A stretch of DNA of 53,470 bases from an uncultured Collinsella sp. (GCA_958443615.1 CAUCLI010000010.1:1-53470); one strand, 5' to 3'; shown: positions 15,991 through 24,691, counted from the stretch's first letter. Program-made: numbers and translations. The notes: generated by a model not told the origin, from the sequence alone.

Positions 15991-17685
15991 TCAACTCAGA
16001 CTCGCGCGCAGCAGCTCGTTGAAGAGCTTGGGGTTGCCCTTACCGCGGCTCGCCTTCATGCACTGGCCCACCAAAAAGCCGATGACCTTCTGGTTGCCGT
16101 CGCGATACTGCTGGGCCTGATCGGCGCAGGAGGCGAGGACCTCGTCCACGTATGCCTGCAGCGCGCCCGTATCGCTCACCTGGCGCATGCCGCGCTCGTC
16201 CACGATCTTCTCGGGGTCGTCTCCACTGGCCGCCATGGCCTCGAACACCTCATGCGCCTGATTGCTCGAGATCGCATCGGAGGCGAGGAGCTTGGCGAGC
16301 GACGCCACCTGCGCGGGCGCGATGCCGCTCTCCCCCAATGGAACGCCGGCGATCTTCAGGTAGGCCGCGAGCTCATTCACCACGAGGTTCGCGACGGTCT
16401 GCGCGGCCTTGCCGGTGAGGCCCTCGGCGGTGCGCTCGAAGAACGCCGCCGTCGCGGGATCCCCCGCGAGTTGCTCGGCGTCGGCGCGCTTGATGCCGAA
16501 ATCCACCTCGAATCGATCGCGCTTGGCATCGGGCAGCTCGGGGAGTTCCGCGCGGCAGCGCTCGATGAACTCGTCGGTCAGGTCGAACGGCTCCAAGTCC
16601 GGATCGGGGAAGAGGCGGTAGTCGTCGGCGGTCTCCTTCACACGCATCACGACGGTACGCTTGCGGGAGGGCTCCCAATGACGCGTCTCCTGGTAGATCA
16701 CGCCGCCGTTCTCGAGCACATCCGCCTGGCGGCAGATCTCATAGGCGAGGCCGTCGTGCAGCGCCTTGAAGCTGTTGAGGTTCTTGAGCTCCGTCTTGGT
16801 GCCGAGCCCCGTCTCGCCACGACGACGGATGGAGACGTTGCCGTCACAGCGCATGGAGCCCTTCTCCATCGAGCAATCGGAGATGCCGATGGTAAGGAAG
16901 ATGCGGCGGAGCTTCTCCATGAACAGGCGCGCCTCCTCGGGCGTGCGCAGGTCGGGCTCGGTGACGAGCTCGATGAGCGGGGTGCCGCAGCGGTTGTAGT
17001 CCACGAGGCTCTCCGCGGCGCCGCCGATACGACCCTCCTCGCCTCCCACGTGCACCATCTTGGCAGCGTCCTCCTCCATGTGGATGCGCAGGATGCGAAT
17101 GGGCACCGTGTAGGAGCCGTCCTCGCGGCGCTCGGGAACGGCGATGCCGGCGGTATCGTAGGAACCCATGCCCTCGAGCGCCGAAGCGGGCGCACCTGAG
17201 CCCGCGCCCTCGGGCAGGCCATCGGCCATGGCGCGCGACAGACCCACGGCGTTCGCGCTCGCGCTCGCCAGGCTGGTCGCCTCCGCCTCCCCGAACGCGC
17301 AATCGGGACGCTCGGCGGCACCGCGGCCGCCCACCTCCAGGTCGAGGCGGCCATGCATGCAAAACGCCACGGGACCCTGCGTGGTCTGGAAGTTCTTGGC
17401 CATATCCGGATAGAAGTAATGCTTGCGGTAGAACATCGAGCGCTTCTGTATCTCGCAGTTCGTGGCGAGACCCGCCTTCACGATGCTCTCGATGGCGCGG
17501 CGGTTGGGCACCGGCAATGCGCCGGGAAGCCCCAGGCACACCGGGCACACATGGGTGTTCGGTTCATCGTCGTGACTGAGCTTGCAGCCGCAGAACATCT
17601 TGGTCTCGAGCGTCGTGAGCTCGGTGTGGATCTCAAGGCCGATGACGGCCTCCCAATCCTTCAGGACTTCCGTGAGCTCCCTCAT
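15991..17685 (-). CDS. gatB: Aspartyl/glutamyl-tRNA amidotransferase subunit B
   Basis: A 564-residue GatB, the kinase-like subunit that activates misacylated Glu-tRNA(Gln) or Asp-tRNA(Asn) for amidation. Seen: VIGLEIHTEL, a zinc site (FCGC and CPVC, residues 32-50), YFYPDMAKNFQTTQ, LIELVTEPD, and the C-terminal YqeY-like domain ending in KGNPKLFNELL. Typical GatB proteins are about 475-500 residues; the excess is mainly a 70-residue Ala/Gly/Ser-rich insertion at about 119-190, between GRLDLEV and VPIRILRIHMEEDAAK. The ATG overlaps the gatA stop by 4 bases (ATGA), so the two are translationally coupled. Confidence 0.96.
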   Translation of the reverse strand: MRELTEVLKDWEAVIGLEIHTELTTLETKMFCGCKLSHDDEPNTHVCPVCLGLPGALPVPNRRAIESIVKAGLATNCEIQKRSMFYRKHYFYPDMAKNFQTTQGPVAFCMHGRLDLEVGGRGAAERPDCAFGEAEATSLASASANAVGLSRAMADGLPEGAGSGAPASALEGMGSYDTAGIAVPERREDGSYTVPIRILRIHMEEDAAKMVHVGGEEGRIGGAAESLVDYNRCGTPLIELVTEPDLRTPEEARLFMEKLRRIFLTIGISDCSMEKGSMRCDGNVSIRRRGETGLGTKTELKNLNSFKALHDGLAYEICRQADVLENGGVIYQETRHWEPSRKRTVVMRVKETADDYRLFPDPDLEPFDLTDEFIERCRAELPELPDAKRDRFEVDFGIKRADAEQLAGDPATAAFFERTAEGLTGKAAQTVANLVVNELAAYLKIAGVPLGESGIAPAQVASLAKLLASDAISSNQAHEVFEAMAASGDDPEKIVDERGMRQVSDTGALQAYVDEVLASCADQAQQYRDGNQKVIGFLVGQCMKASRGKGNPKLFNELLRASLS

Positions 17686-19193
17686 GCAAGCTCACCCCCT
17701 TTCCCTGCGAACGCGGGCGCCACGACACCCGCGAGGCCCTCCCCGGACAAGGCGACGCCGCGCTCCACCGCACGGGCGAAGGACAGCAGGCGGGCATCGT
17801 CGAACGGTCGGCCGACCAGCTGCGCGGCCACGGGCATGCCAGAATCGGCGCCGAGGCCGACCGGCACGCTGACGCCTCCGTTGCCGGCGATGTTGATCGA
17901 GATGGTGAACAGGTCGGACAGATACATCTGCGTGGGGTCCGACAGTTCTCCGAACTTGAACGCCGCCGTGGGGCTCGCCGGCATGAGAATCGCGTCGACC
18001 GCCTCGAATGCGCGCGCGTAATCATCCGTGATGAGCGTGCGTGCCTTCTGCGCGGCGTAGTAATACTTGTCGTACACACCGGAGGACAGCAGGTACGCAC
18101 CGAGCATCTGGCGGCGCTTCGCCTCCGCACCGAACCCATGGGCGCGGCTCTCGGCGCTCTGCTCCGCAAGGCTCGAGCAGCCCGGCTCCTGGTACCCGTA
18201 GCGCACGCCGTCGAAGCGCGCCAGGTTCGAGAACGCCTCGGCGGGGCCGATCACATAGTAGGCCGCGATTGCGGCATCCAGGTGCGGCAGGTCGACCTCG
18301 ACGAGCTCGGCGCCCTGTGCGACCAGGGCGTCCGCCGCCTTCCGCACCGCCTGCTTGACTTCGGGCGCGAGGCCGGGCGCCTCCATGAACGCGGGGATGA
18401 CGCCGATGCGGGAGCCGGCGATATCGTCATTCACGCGTGTGGCGAAAGCCGTCTCGACATCGCGGCTCGTCCCGTCGAATGCATCGCGGCCCCCCGCCGC
18501 GAGCGCGTCCATGGCAAGTGCCACGTCCTCGACCGTGCGTCCGAAGGGACCGACCTGGTCGAGCGAGCTGCCGAACGCCACGACGCCGTAGCGGGACACC
18601 GTTCCGTATGTGGGCTTCATGCCCACCACGCCGCACAGGGCGGCGGGCTGGCGGATCGACCCGCCCGTGTCGGATCCGAGGGAGAGCGCGGCCATGCCCG
18701 CGGCGACCGCGGCGGCCGAACCGCCCGAGGATCCGCCGGGAACACGCTGCAGGTCCCAAGGATTGCACGTGCGGTGGAACGCCGAGCTCTCCGTCGAGGA
18801 GCCGAACGCGAACTCGTCCATGTTCGCCTTGCCCACCGGCACGCAGCCCGCGTCGAGCATGCGCTTGACGCAGGTGGCGGTGAACGGGGACTCGTAGGTC
18901 TCGAGCATGCGCGAGGCGCATGTGGTGCGCGTGCCCACGAGGTTCATGTTGTCCTTGATGGCGATCGGCACGCCGGCAAGAGGGGGCAGCTGCTCGCCGG
19001 CGGCGCGGGCGGCGTCCACGCGGGCGGCCGCATCCAGGGCGAGGTCGGGCGTCACCTGCAGGAAAGCCCCGACCTCGGACTCGCGCGCATCGATGGCGGC
19101 GAGAGCGGCGCGGGCGACCTCCACGGCGGAAAACGCGCCGGAGCGCACGCCCTCCGCGATGCGGGCGGCGCTGAGGGAGTCGAGGGTGGCCAT
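17682..19193 (-). CDS. gatA: Aspartyl/glutamyl-tRNA amidotransferase subunit A
   Basis: A 503-residue amidase-signature enzyme that releases ammonia from glutamine for the GatB reaction. The Ser-cisSer-Lys triad is visible: Lys in VPIAIKDNMN, cis-Ser and nucleophile Ser within VPGGSSGGSAAAV and GSDTGGSIRQPAAL. The C-terminal GNGGVSVPVGL and GMPVAAQLVGRPFDD are typical. The ATG at 19193 is preferred because GGGGGTGG lies 6 bases upstream and it overlaps the gatC stop as TAATG; another ATG at 19199 is too close to the ribosome binding site. Confidence 0.97.
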   Translation of the reverse strand: MATLDSLSAARIAEGVRSGAFSAVEVARAALAAIDARESEVGAFLQVTPDLALDAAARVDAARAAGEQLPPLAGVPIAIKDNMNLVGTRTTCASRMLETYESPFTATCVKRMLDAGCVPVGKANMDEFAFGSSTESSAFHRTCNPWDLQRVPGGSSGGSAAAVAAGMAALSLGSDTGGSIRQPAALCGVVGMKPTYGTVSRYGVVAFGSSLDQVGPFGRTVEDVALAMDALAAGGRDAFDGTSRDVETAFATRVNDDIAGSRIGVIPAFMEAPGLAPEVKQAVRKAADALVAQGAELVEVDLPHLDAAIAAYYVIGPAEAFSNLARFDGVRYGYQEPGCSSLAEQSAESRAHGFGAEAKRRQMLGAYLLSSGVYDKYYYAAQKARTLITDDYARAFEAVDAILMPASPTAAFKFGELSDPTQMYLSDLFTISINIAGNGGVSVPVGLGADSGMPVAAQLVGRPFDDARLLSFARAVERGVALSGEGLAGVVAPAFAGKGGELA

Positions 19194-19507
19194 TAGCATC
19201 CACCCCCATTCCCCATGATCGACGGCACGCGGAATTGGCGGTCGCGCGCAGACGCGGCGTTCGCGAGCGCATCTTCGATTGGGAGGGCGCGCTGCGCATC
19301 CACGCTATCCTCGCGCATCACATTCACGGCACCGCCGTTCGGATGGAACGTCGGCTCGACGTCTTCGGAGGCGTAGCGCAAAATGGGATCGAGCATATCG
19401 ATGGCGTCGTTCAGATACGACGTCATCGAACCCAGCTCGTCCTCGGTGAGCGCGATGGTCGCGTAATCGGCGAGCGCGCGCACGTCATCTTCGGTGAGTG
19501 TCGCCAC
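19193..19507 (-). CDS. gatC: Aspartyl/glutamyl-tRNA amidotransferase subunit C
   Basis: A 104-residue GatC that wraps around GatA and stabilises the complex with GatB. Seen: VRALADYATIALTEDELGSM and the segment DAIDMLDPIL, then VEPTFHP, all typical of GatC. GTG at 19507 is chosen as start because AGGAG lies 5 bases upstream; a GTG at 19513 would abut the ribosome binding site. First gene of gatC-gatA-gatB. A TATAAT box (minus strand, 19543-19548) lies about 35 bases upstream, but no good -35 was found. Confidence 0.93.
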   Translation of the reverse strand: MATLTEDDVRALADYATIALTEDELGSMTSYLNDAIDMLDPILRYASEDVEPTFHPNGGAVNVMREDSVDAQRALPIEDALANAASARDRQFRVPSIMGNGGGC

Positions 19508-19550
19508 ATGCACTCCTTTCGGTCCTTTCGTGCAACCGTTCCATTATAGA

Positions 19551-19584
19551 CAAACAGGGCACTCCACTTGCATGGAGTGCCCTG
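19551..19584 (-). terminator. Terminator of the beta-glucoside PTS operon
   Basis: A perfect 12-bp stem, CAGGGCACTCCA (19555-19566) with TGGAGTGCCCTG (19573-19584), loop CTTGCA. The minus-strand reading continues into TTTGTCT. It separates the HPr gene from gatC. Confidence 0.7.
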
Positions 19585-19669
19585 TACATGGGATCGAAAC
19601 GAGAGACATGGGGATGCACGCGCGCGATCTGCACCCGTCCCCGATTGCTCGCCCGATTGCCCGGTTCGG

Positions 19670-19921
19670 CTAGAAGTCGAAGACCGCGCGCATCGCCTCG
19701 GCGCAGGCGAGCTCGTCGGCACCATCGACCATGACGGTGAGCTCGTCCCCACGGCGCGCCATCAGGCCCATGAGACCCATGAGGTCCTTGGCGTCGGAGG
19801 AACGCGGCCCGAGAGCGACCGTGATGGAACTCTCCCACAGTCGGGCTTCGGAGCAGATTCGCGCGACGGGCCGGGCGTGAAGGCCCTCCGAGCCGACAAT
19901 CACATGCGAGAACTCGCGCAT
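19670..19921 (-). CDS. ptsH: HPr-family phosphocarrier with Asp at position 46
   Basis: An 83-residue HPr-fold protein. The EI-phosphorylated histidine is present at its standard position (H15 in SEGLHARPVARI). The regulatory serine of Firmicutes HPr (Ser46, in KSIMGVMSL) is replaced exactly at position 46 by aspartate (AKDLMGLMGLM). It should therefore carry PTS phosphate but cannot be phosphorylated by HPr kinase and may mimic the phosphoserine state. It is the last gene of the beta-glucoside PTS cluster, 30 bases after an EIIA gene, so it may be a dedicated HPr. Whether the genome has another HPr cannot be seen here. Confidence 0.88.
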   Translation of the reverse strand: MREFSHVIVGSEGLHARPVARICSEARLWESSITVALGPRSSDAKDLMGLMGLMARRGDELTVMVDGADELACAEAMRAVFDF

Positions 19922-19951
19922 ACACGCCCTCCCGAACGAGACGTCACCGGA

Positions 19952-20485
19952 CTAGCGCGTGACCTTGACCACGGCCGCGCCGGCGGCGACGGCGGTCTCG
20001 GGCTCGACGACCATATCGACGGAGGCGAAGTCGGCGGTGTTCGACACGGCGAGGACGACGCAATCCTTGTAACCGGCCTCGGAGATCACGGAGCGGTCCA
20101 TCTTGAGCACGGGCTGACCGGCCTTGACCTTATCGCCCTGTTTGACGTAACCGGTGAAGCCCTTGCCCTGCAGGTTGACGGTGTCGACACCCACGTGGAC
20201 GAGAACCTCGACGCCGGAGGTGGACATGATGCCCACGGCGTGACCCATGGTAACGGTGACCGTGCCGTCGACCGGGGCGTACACCACGTCGTCCTCGGGC
20301 CACACGGCGCAGCCGCGGCCGAGCACCTCGCCGGAGAACACCGGATCGGGCACGTCGCACATCTTGACCGCGCGGCCGGCGACCGGAGCGCACAGCACGT
20401 CGGCCCCAGCCTCCGCCTCGATGTTCGCCGGCGCGACGGGAGCAGCGGGGGCTTCCTTCTTCTTGAGCATATCGAACAGACCCAT
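19952..20485 (-). CDS. PTS EIIA, glucose/beta-glucoside type
   Basis: A 177-residue EIIA of the glucose superfamily with an Ala/Pro-rich N-terminal stretch before the domain (residues 28-175). H82 (GHAV) and the phosphorylated H97 (VLVHVGVDTVNLQGKGF) are present. It probably supplies phosphate to the EIIBC protein encoded 79 bases upstream, which lacks its own EIIA domain. In BglP/BglF-type permeases this domain is usually fused to the C-terminus of EIIBC; here it is separate. Starts at an ATG after GGAGGGGAAT. Confidence 0.95.
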   Translation of the reverse strand: MGLFDMLKKKEAPAAPVAPANIEAEAGADVLCAPVAGRAVKMCDVPDPVFSGEVLGRGCAVWPEDDVVYAPVDGTVTVTMGHAVGIMSTSGVEVLVHVGVDTVNLQGKGFTGYVKQGDKVKAGQPVLKMDRSVISEAGYKDCVVLAVSNTADFASVDMVVEPETAVAAGAAVVKVTR

Positions 20486-20564
20486 GATATTCCCCTCCTA
20501 TGTAATCGGTCTATCGTAGCGAGCGCATGAAGGCCGGTGCCCTCATGCGCCGATGGGTTCGATT

Positions 20565-22025
20565 TTAGCTGACGGCCTTCTGCTCGTCATCTCGATACGT
20601 CAACCATGTGCCGACGAAGGAGATCGCCATCGTGATCAGGATGCCGACAGACAGCCAGATCACATTGGTGATGCCCTCGACGCCAGAGGGATCGACGAAG
20701 ATGGGCAGTCCGAGGATGCCGGTGAAGCCGGACGTGAACTTCTTGACGCCCATGAGGCCCACGAAGCCACCGCCGATCGCGGAGGCGATGCAGCTGATGA
20801 CGAACGGGGTCTTCTTGGGCAGGGTCACACCGTAGATGCAAGGCTCGGTGGTGCCGAAGAAACCGGTGATCGCCGCGGGCAGCGCGATCTGCTTGAGCTT
20901 GGCGTCGCGGGTCTTGAGGAAGATCGCGAACGTAGCGGCGGTCTGGGCGAAGGTGCAGACCTCGCGACCGGAGAGCACGGCGTCGAAGCCGAGGACGGCC
21001 AGGTTGGTGAGCACGATCGGCACGCAGGCCCAGTGCAGGCCGAAGATGACCATGACCTGGTAGACGCCGCCCAGGAAGGCACCGCACAGCAGGCCGCCGA
21101 CCATCGGGATCTCGTAGATGCTCTGGAGCAGCAAGGACAAGCCGTTGGTGACGAGCGAGGCGACGGGGCCGATGGCGAGGTAGGTCAGCGGCACGGTGAC
21201 GAGCAGCGTCGCCATCGGGACGACGAAGAAGCGCACGGCGGAGGGGGTGGCGGACTCGAGCTTCTTATAGAGCACGGAGGCGAACCACACGGCCAGCACG
21301 ACCGGGATGACGCTCGAGGTGTAGCCGGACTGCGGCATGATCACGGGCAGGCCGAGGAAGGTGGCGTAGTAACTCATCTCGAACGGCGTGCCGGTGAGCA
21401 CGGAGCCCAGGGCCTCGGCGGTCGAGGCGATGTTGACCATCGCCGGGAAGCACAGGGCGGCGCCGATCGCCGCGCCCACGAACTCGTTGATCTTGAACTT
21501 GCGGGCGGCGGTGAGGCCCAGGAAGATCGGCAGGAAGTAGAAGATGCCGTCGGCAAACGAGCAGATGACGGTGTAGGTGCCCGAGTCCTTGCTGATCCAA
21601 CCCAGGAAGGCGGCGAGGGACAACAGGCCCTTGGTCATGCCACCGGCGGCGAGCACGGGCAGGACGGGCTGAAGGATGCCCGAGATGAGGTCGATGGCGA
21701 CGCTCATGAAGGTCTGCTTCTTAGCGGGTGCCGAGGAGTCGGCGGTCGACTCGTCGGAAGAACCGGAGGCGTTGAGCGCACCGGCCGCGACAACGGCGTC
21801 GAAAACCTCGTTGACGTGCGGGCCAATGACGACCTGATACTGACCGCCCGCGTGCATGACCTTCACGACGCCGTCGGTCGCCTCGAGGACCTCGTCATTC
21901 CCGAGGGATTCATCCTTGAGCTTGAAGCGAAGACGGGTGATGCAGTGGGCGATGCTCTCGACGTTGCCGGCGCCGCCGACGTTCTCGAGGATGACGCGAG
22001 CGAGGGCGTCATAGGTTTCTGCCAT
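20565..22025 (-). CDS. PTS beta-glucoside-family EIIBC permease
   Basis: A 486-residue membrane permease. Residues 1-80 are an EIIB domain with the phosphorylated cysteine C28 in AHCITRLRFKL and GQYQVVIG. A linker rich in Ser/Ala (85-105) follows, then an EIIC domain from about 107 with roughly ten hydrophobic segments and the family's GFFGTTEPCIYGVTLPK loop. It takes up and phosphorylates a sugar, probably a beta-glucoside given the neighbouring 6-phospho-beta-glucosidase and LicT-type antiterminator. Sucrose or trehalose are alternatives within the same family. No EIIA domain is fused. Start ATG at 22025 follows AAAGGA. Confidence 0.95.
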   Translation of the reverse strand: MAETYDALARVILENVGGAGNVESIAHCITRLRFKLKDESLGNDEVLEATDGVVKVMHAGGQYQVVIGPHVNEVFDAVVAAGALNASGSSDESTADSSAPAKKQTFMSVAIDLISGILQPVLPVLAAGGMTKGLLSLAAFLGWISKDSGTYTVICSFADGIFYFLPIFLGLTAARKFKINEFVGAAIGAALCFPAMVNIASTAEALGSVLTGTPFEMSYYATFLGLPVIMPQSGYTSSVIPVVLAVWFASVLYKKLESATPSAVRFFVVPMATLLVTVPLTYLAIGPVASLVTNGLSLLLQSIYEIPMVGGLLCGAFLGGVYQVMVIFGLHWACVPIVLTNLAVLGFDAVLSGREVCTFAQTAATFAIFLKTRDAKLKQIALPAAITGFFGTTEPCIYGVTLPKKTPFVISCIASAIGGGFVGLMGVKKFTSGFTGILGLPIFVDPSGVEGITNVIWLSVGILITMAISFVGTWLTYRDDEQKAVS

Positions 22026-22157
22026 GGATTCGATCCTTTCTCATCGAAGGGGTTCGTGAAAACTATGCTCGACCGCCGCGCCGGGCCCTGGCGATGGCGA
22101 TATGAGACCTAAAGGAAGTAGATGTGCGGCGCAGAGGACCGCGCCGAATGGATCCCG

Positions 22158-22985
22158 CTACCGCAGGCGATTCACATGCATCATGAGATAGAGGAGCTCC
22201 TCATCCGAGCAGCTCCAGCCATACGCATCGGAAAGATGCTCGTTGATATCCCGAGCGCAGGCATACGCGTCTGGGAAATCCTTCGCCGCCTGGCAAAACA
22301 AGCTGGAATTCTCAGTCCGCTTGCTTCCGCCCTGCATCAACCGCCTGATCAAAAAGCGCATGTGGGCGACAAAGCGAACGTACGCGTAGGAAGTGTGGTC
22401 AAGCGGCTGACCGACATGCTTCTCAATGATCTGCGTGGCACGATCGAGTATGACGGCGCTCTTCATGACGAGGTCCATATCCTGAGCGGACCCCATGCCG
22501 TCGATTTCAGAGTTGACCAGGTGAAGCGCGATCGAGACCGCCTCGCAAGCGGGAAGCTCGACCCCCGTGCACTCGCGCACGATGTCGATGCCACGAGCGC
22601 CGAGGGAGACCTCACGCGGATACACGAAGCGGACCTCGTTCGCGAGGGGGCTCTCGAACACGATGCCGTCGGCAGCGCGCTCGATCGCATATTGGATATG
22701 ATCGGCAAGGGTGAAGACGAGGTTGCCGGAAAGCTTGCAGTCGAGGGCCTCGCCGGCAGTCGCCGCGATATCCGAGGACGCCAGGAGCACATCGTCGGAA
22801 ACCGATTGGGCTACCCCCATATACTGCTCATCGACATCGGCGAACACGCGCTGGATGATAGATTCATCCTCGAGCTCGTACGGCGCCTTGGGAAAACCCA
22901 CGCCCTTGCCGAAGACAACAATCTCCTCGCCGGCGTCATTCGACGCCAGGGCGACGTTGTTGTTGATTTTCTTCAGGATGAGCAT
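22158..22985 (-). CDS. licT: LicT/BglG-family transcriptional antiterminator
   Basis: A 275-residue RNA-binding antiterminator. Residues 1-55 form the CAT domain (MLILKKINNNVALA, then EEIVVFGKGVGFPK). Two PTS regulation domains follow, with conserved His residues in LADHIQYAI, LALHLVNSEI-like (IALHLVNSEI), VRFVAHMRFLIRR and the C-terminal LMMHVNRLR. When active it binds an RAT hairpin and prevents premature termination of PTS genes. The ATG at 22985 follows GAGGAG. It lies between the glucosidase and EIIBC genes. A candidate RAT sequence lies in its leader at 23052-23081. Confidence 0.95.
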   Translation of the reverse strand: MLILKKINNNVALASNDAGEEIVVFGKGVGFPKAPYELEDESIIQRVFADVDEQYMGVAQSVSDDVLLASSDIAATAGEALDCKLSGNLVFTLADHIQYAIERAADGIVFESPLANEVRFVYPREVSLGARGIDIVRECTGVELPACEAVSIALHLVNSEIDGMGSAQDMDLVMKSAVILDRATQIIEKHVGQPLDHTSYAYVRFVAHMRFLIRRLMQGGSKRTENSSLFCQAAKDFPDAYACARDINEHLSDAYGWSCSDEELLYLMMHVNRLR

Positions 22986-23051
22986 GAAAAAACTCCTCGG
23001 AACATCTTTACGCACGAACCGGGACCGCAAAGCCCCCGAACCATTGTGCGC

Positions 23052-23081
23052 AAGTGATGCCTCCCGGGGAGTAACAGCCTT
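23052..23081 (-). promoter_or_regulatory. Candidate ribonucleic antiterminator (RAT) site
   Basis: Read on the minus strand the 30 bases contain the RAT core features GGCTGTTACT and GGGAGGCA around a short loop, matching the LicT/BglG RAT pattern (GGxTTGTTACT...GCAGGCAAxACC) in order and spacing. It lies in the leader of the antiterminator gene. A classical terminator partly overlapping it is not clear, so this is a candidate only. Confidence 0.5.
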
Positions 23082-23116
23082 GCAGCGTCTAGCATGATAT
23101 GGCACGGCATGAAACA

Positions 23117-23146
23117 ATCAGCCGTTTTCTGCTGCAAACGGCTGAT
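23117..23146. other. Strong hairpin in the glucosidase-licT gap
   Basis: ATCAGCCGTTT (23117-23127) and AAACGGCTGAT (23136-23146) form a perfect 11-bp stem with loop TCTGCTGC; T-rich flanks occur on both sides. It may end the glucosidase transcript or act in attenuation upstream of the candidate RAT. Confidence 0.5.
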
Positions 23147-23199
23147 ATTTATCGGCGAACGGCATTTTACCATGCGTTCGCAAAACAAGACAGAGCGAA

Positions 23200-23233
23200 G
23201 CGCCCGCCTGCGGAGCAGCTCGCAGACGGGCGC
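23200..23233 (-). terminator. Hairpin after the 6-phospho-beta-glucosidase gene
   Basis: GCGCCCGCCTGCG (23200-23212) pairs with CGCAGACGGGCGC (23221-23233) with one mismatch. The minus-strand flank is T-rich (CTTCGCTCTGTCTTGTTTTG) but not a clean T-run. Confidence 0.5.
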
Positions 23234-23245
23234 GACCGGGGCGTC

Positions 23246-24691
23246 TTAGCGATAGAGGCACGCACCGTTCGTCTCGATGATCTCCTTATACGCGAAGAAC
23301 GAGTCCTTCCGACGGCGCTCATAGGTACCGGTGCCGTCATCGTACTTGTCGACATGAATGAAGCCGTAGCGCTTGCGCATCTCGCCGGTTCCCGCCGAAA
23401 CGATGTCGATCGGCCCCCACCAGGTGTAACCGATGAGATCGACGCCGTCGGCAACCGCCTCCGCCATCGCCTTCACATGGCTCTCGAGATACGCCACACG
23501 GTAGGGATCGTGAATCGACCCATCCTCCTCGACCTCGTCGAAAGCGCCCATGCCGTTCTCAACCACCATCAGCGGAATCTCATAGCGCGCATAGATCTCA
23601 TTCAGCGCGATGCGCAAACCGAGGGGATCGATCTGCCATCCCCAATCCGTCGCCTCGAGATAGGGGTTCTTGCCGCCGAACGACATGTTTCCCTGGGTGA
23701 GCTGGTGGTCCTCATGCGTGCCGACCGTTGCCGACATGTAATAGGAAAACGTGTAGAAATCCACTTTGCCATCGGCGATATCGCGCATATCCCCCTCGCG
23801 GATGTCGAGTTCAACGCCGTGCTCCGCCCAATACCGCTTTGCATAATAGGGATAGGCGCCGCGCACCTGGACGTCGGAGCAGTACCAGTTCATGCGGTTC
23901 ATCTCCTGCTGCGTCGCAAAGACGTCCGCCGGATCGCACGTCGCAGGGTAAGACAGGATGAAGCAGTCCATGTTGCCCATCTTGAACTGGGGATACCTCT
24001 CATGGGCGAGACGCACCACGCGACCGCTTGCCACGAACTGATGATGCAGCGCCTGATAGCACTGCTGCGGGGTCACGACCACCTTCGAACCCGGCCCCTC
24101 GAAACCGCGGATCATCGAGGTCTCGAAAAGCGCGCCCATGCGGGAAGCGCCGCAGTTGATCTCGTTGAAAGTGAGCCAATAGCGGACCTTGTCCTGATAG
24201 CGCTCGAACACCGTCGCGCAATAGCGCTCGAAGATGTCGATGAGCTCGCGGCTCTCCCAACCGTTGTAACGCTCGACCAGGCTGTAGGGCATCTCGTAGT
24301 GAGACAGGGTCACGAGCGGCTCGATGCCGTGGGCGCGGCAGCAATCGAAAACCCGATCATAGAACGCCAGCCCCATCTCGTTGGGCTCGGCGTCGTCCCC
24401 ATTGGGGAAGATGCGGCTCCACGCGATGGACATGCGGAACAGGTTGAAGCCCATCTCCGCGAACAGCGCGATATCCTCTTCGTAGCGATGGTAGAAATCA
24501 ATGCCGTCATGGTTGGGGTACAGAACGTCCGGCTTGATATCGACCGTGATTTCACGCGCCTTCCCGCAGCGGCCGCCGGTAAAGTGGTCATCGACCGACG
24601 GGCCGCGGCCGTCGACATCCCAAGCGCCCTCGCACTGGTTGGCGGCAGTTGCGCCACCCCACATAAAACCCTCCGGAAACACCGCGTTCAT
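23246..24691 (-). CDS. 6-phospho-beta-glucosidase (GH1)
   Basis: A 481-residue GH1 enzyme that hydrolyses phosphorylated beta-glucosides delivered by the PTS. The acid/base Glu is in YWLTFNEINCG and the nucleophile Glu in LMVVENGMGAFD. The phospho-sugar signature DIVSAGTGEMRKRYGFIHVD, with its Ser, Lys and Tyr phosphate contacts, marks the 6-phospho subclass. FPEGFMWGGATAANQCEGAW at the N-terminus is typical. Start at 24691 has GAGAGG upstream; the frame is open further but lacks similarity. First gene of the cluster glucosidase-licT-EIIBC-EIIA-HPr, divergent from an RpiR-type regulator with repeated GATACTT boxes in the gap. Confidence 0.95.
   Translation of the reverse strand: MNAVFPEGFMWGGATAANQCEGAWDVDGRGPSVDDHFTGGRCGKAREITVDIKPDVLYPNHDGIDFYHRYEEDIALFAEMGFNLFRMSIAWSRIFPNGDDAEPNEMGLAFYDRVFDCCRAHGIEPLVTLSHYEMPYSLVERYNGWESRELIDIFERYCATVFERYQDKVRYWLTFNEINCGASRMGALFETSMIRGFEGPGSKVVVTPQQCYQALHHQFVASGRVVRLAHERYPQFKMGNMDCFILSYPATCDPADVFATQQEMNRMNWYCSDVQVRGAYPYYAKRYWAEHGVELDIREGDMRDIADGKVDFYTFSYYMSATVGTHEDHQLTQGNMSFGGKNPYLEATDWGWQIDPLGLRIALNEIYARYEIPLMVVENGMGAFDEVEEDGSIHDPYRVAYLESHVKAMAEAVADGVDLIGYTWWGPIDIVSAGTGEMRKRYGFIHVDKYDDGTGTYERRRKDSFFAYKEIIETNGACLYR

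Noticed and set aside
20553..22112. 519-codon plus-strand frame antisense to the EIIBC gene
   Set aside because: Same antisense bias (Glu/Asp/Gly/His-rich); the minus-strand EIIBC has clear domains.
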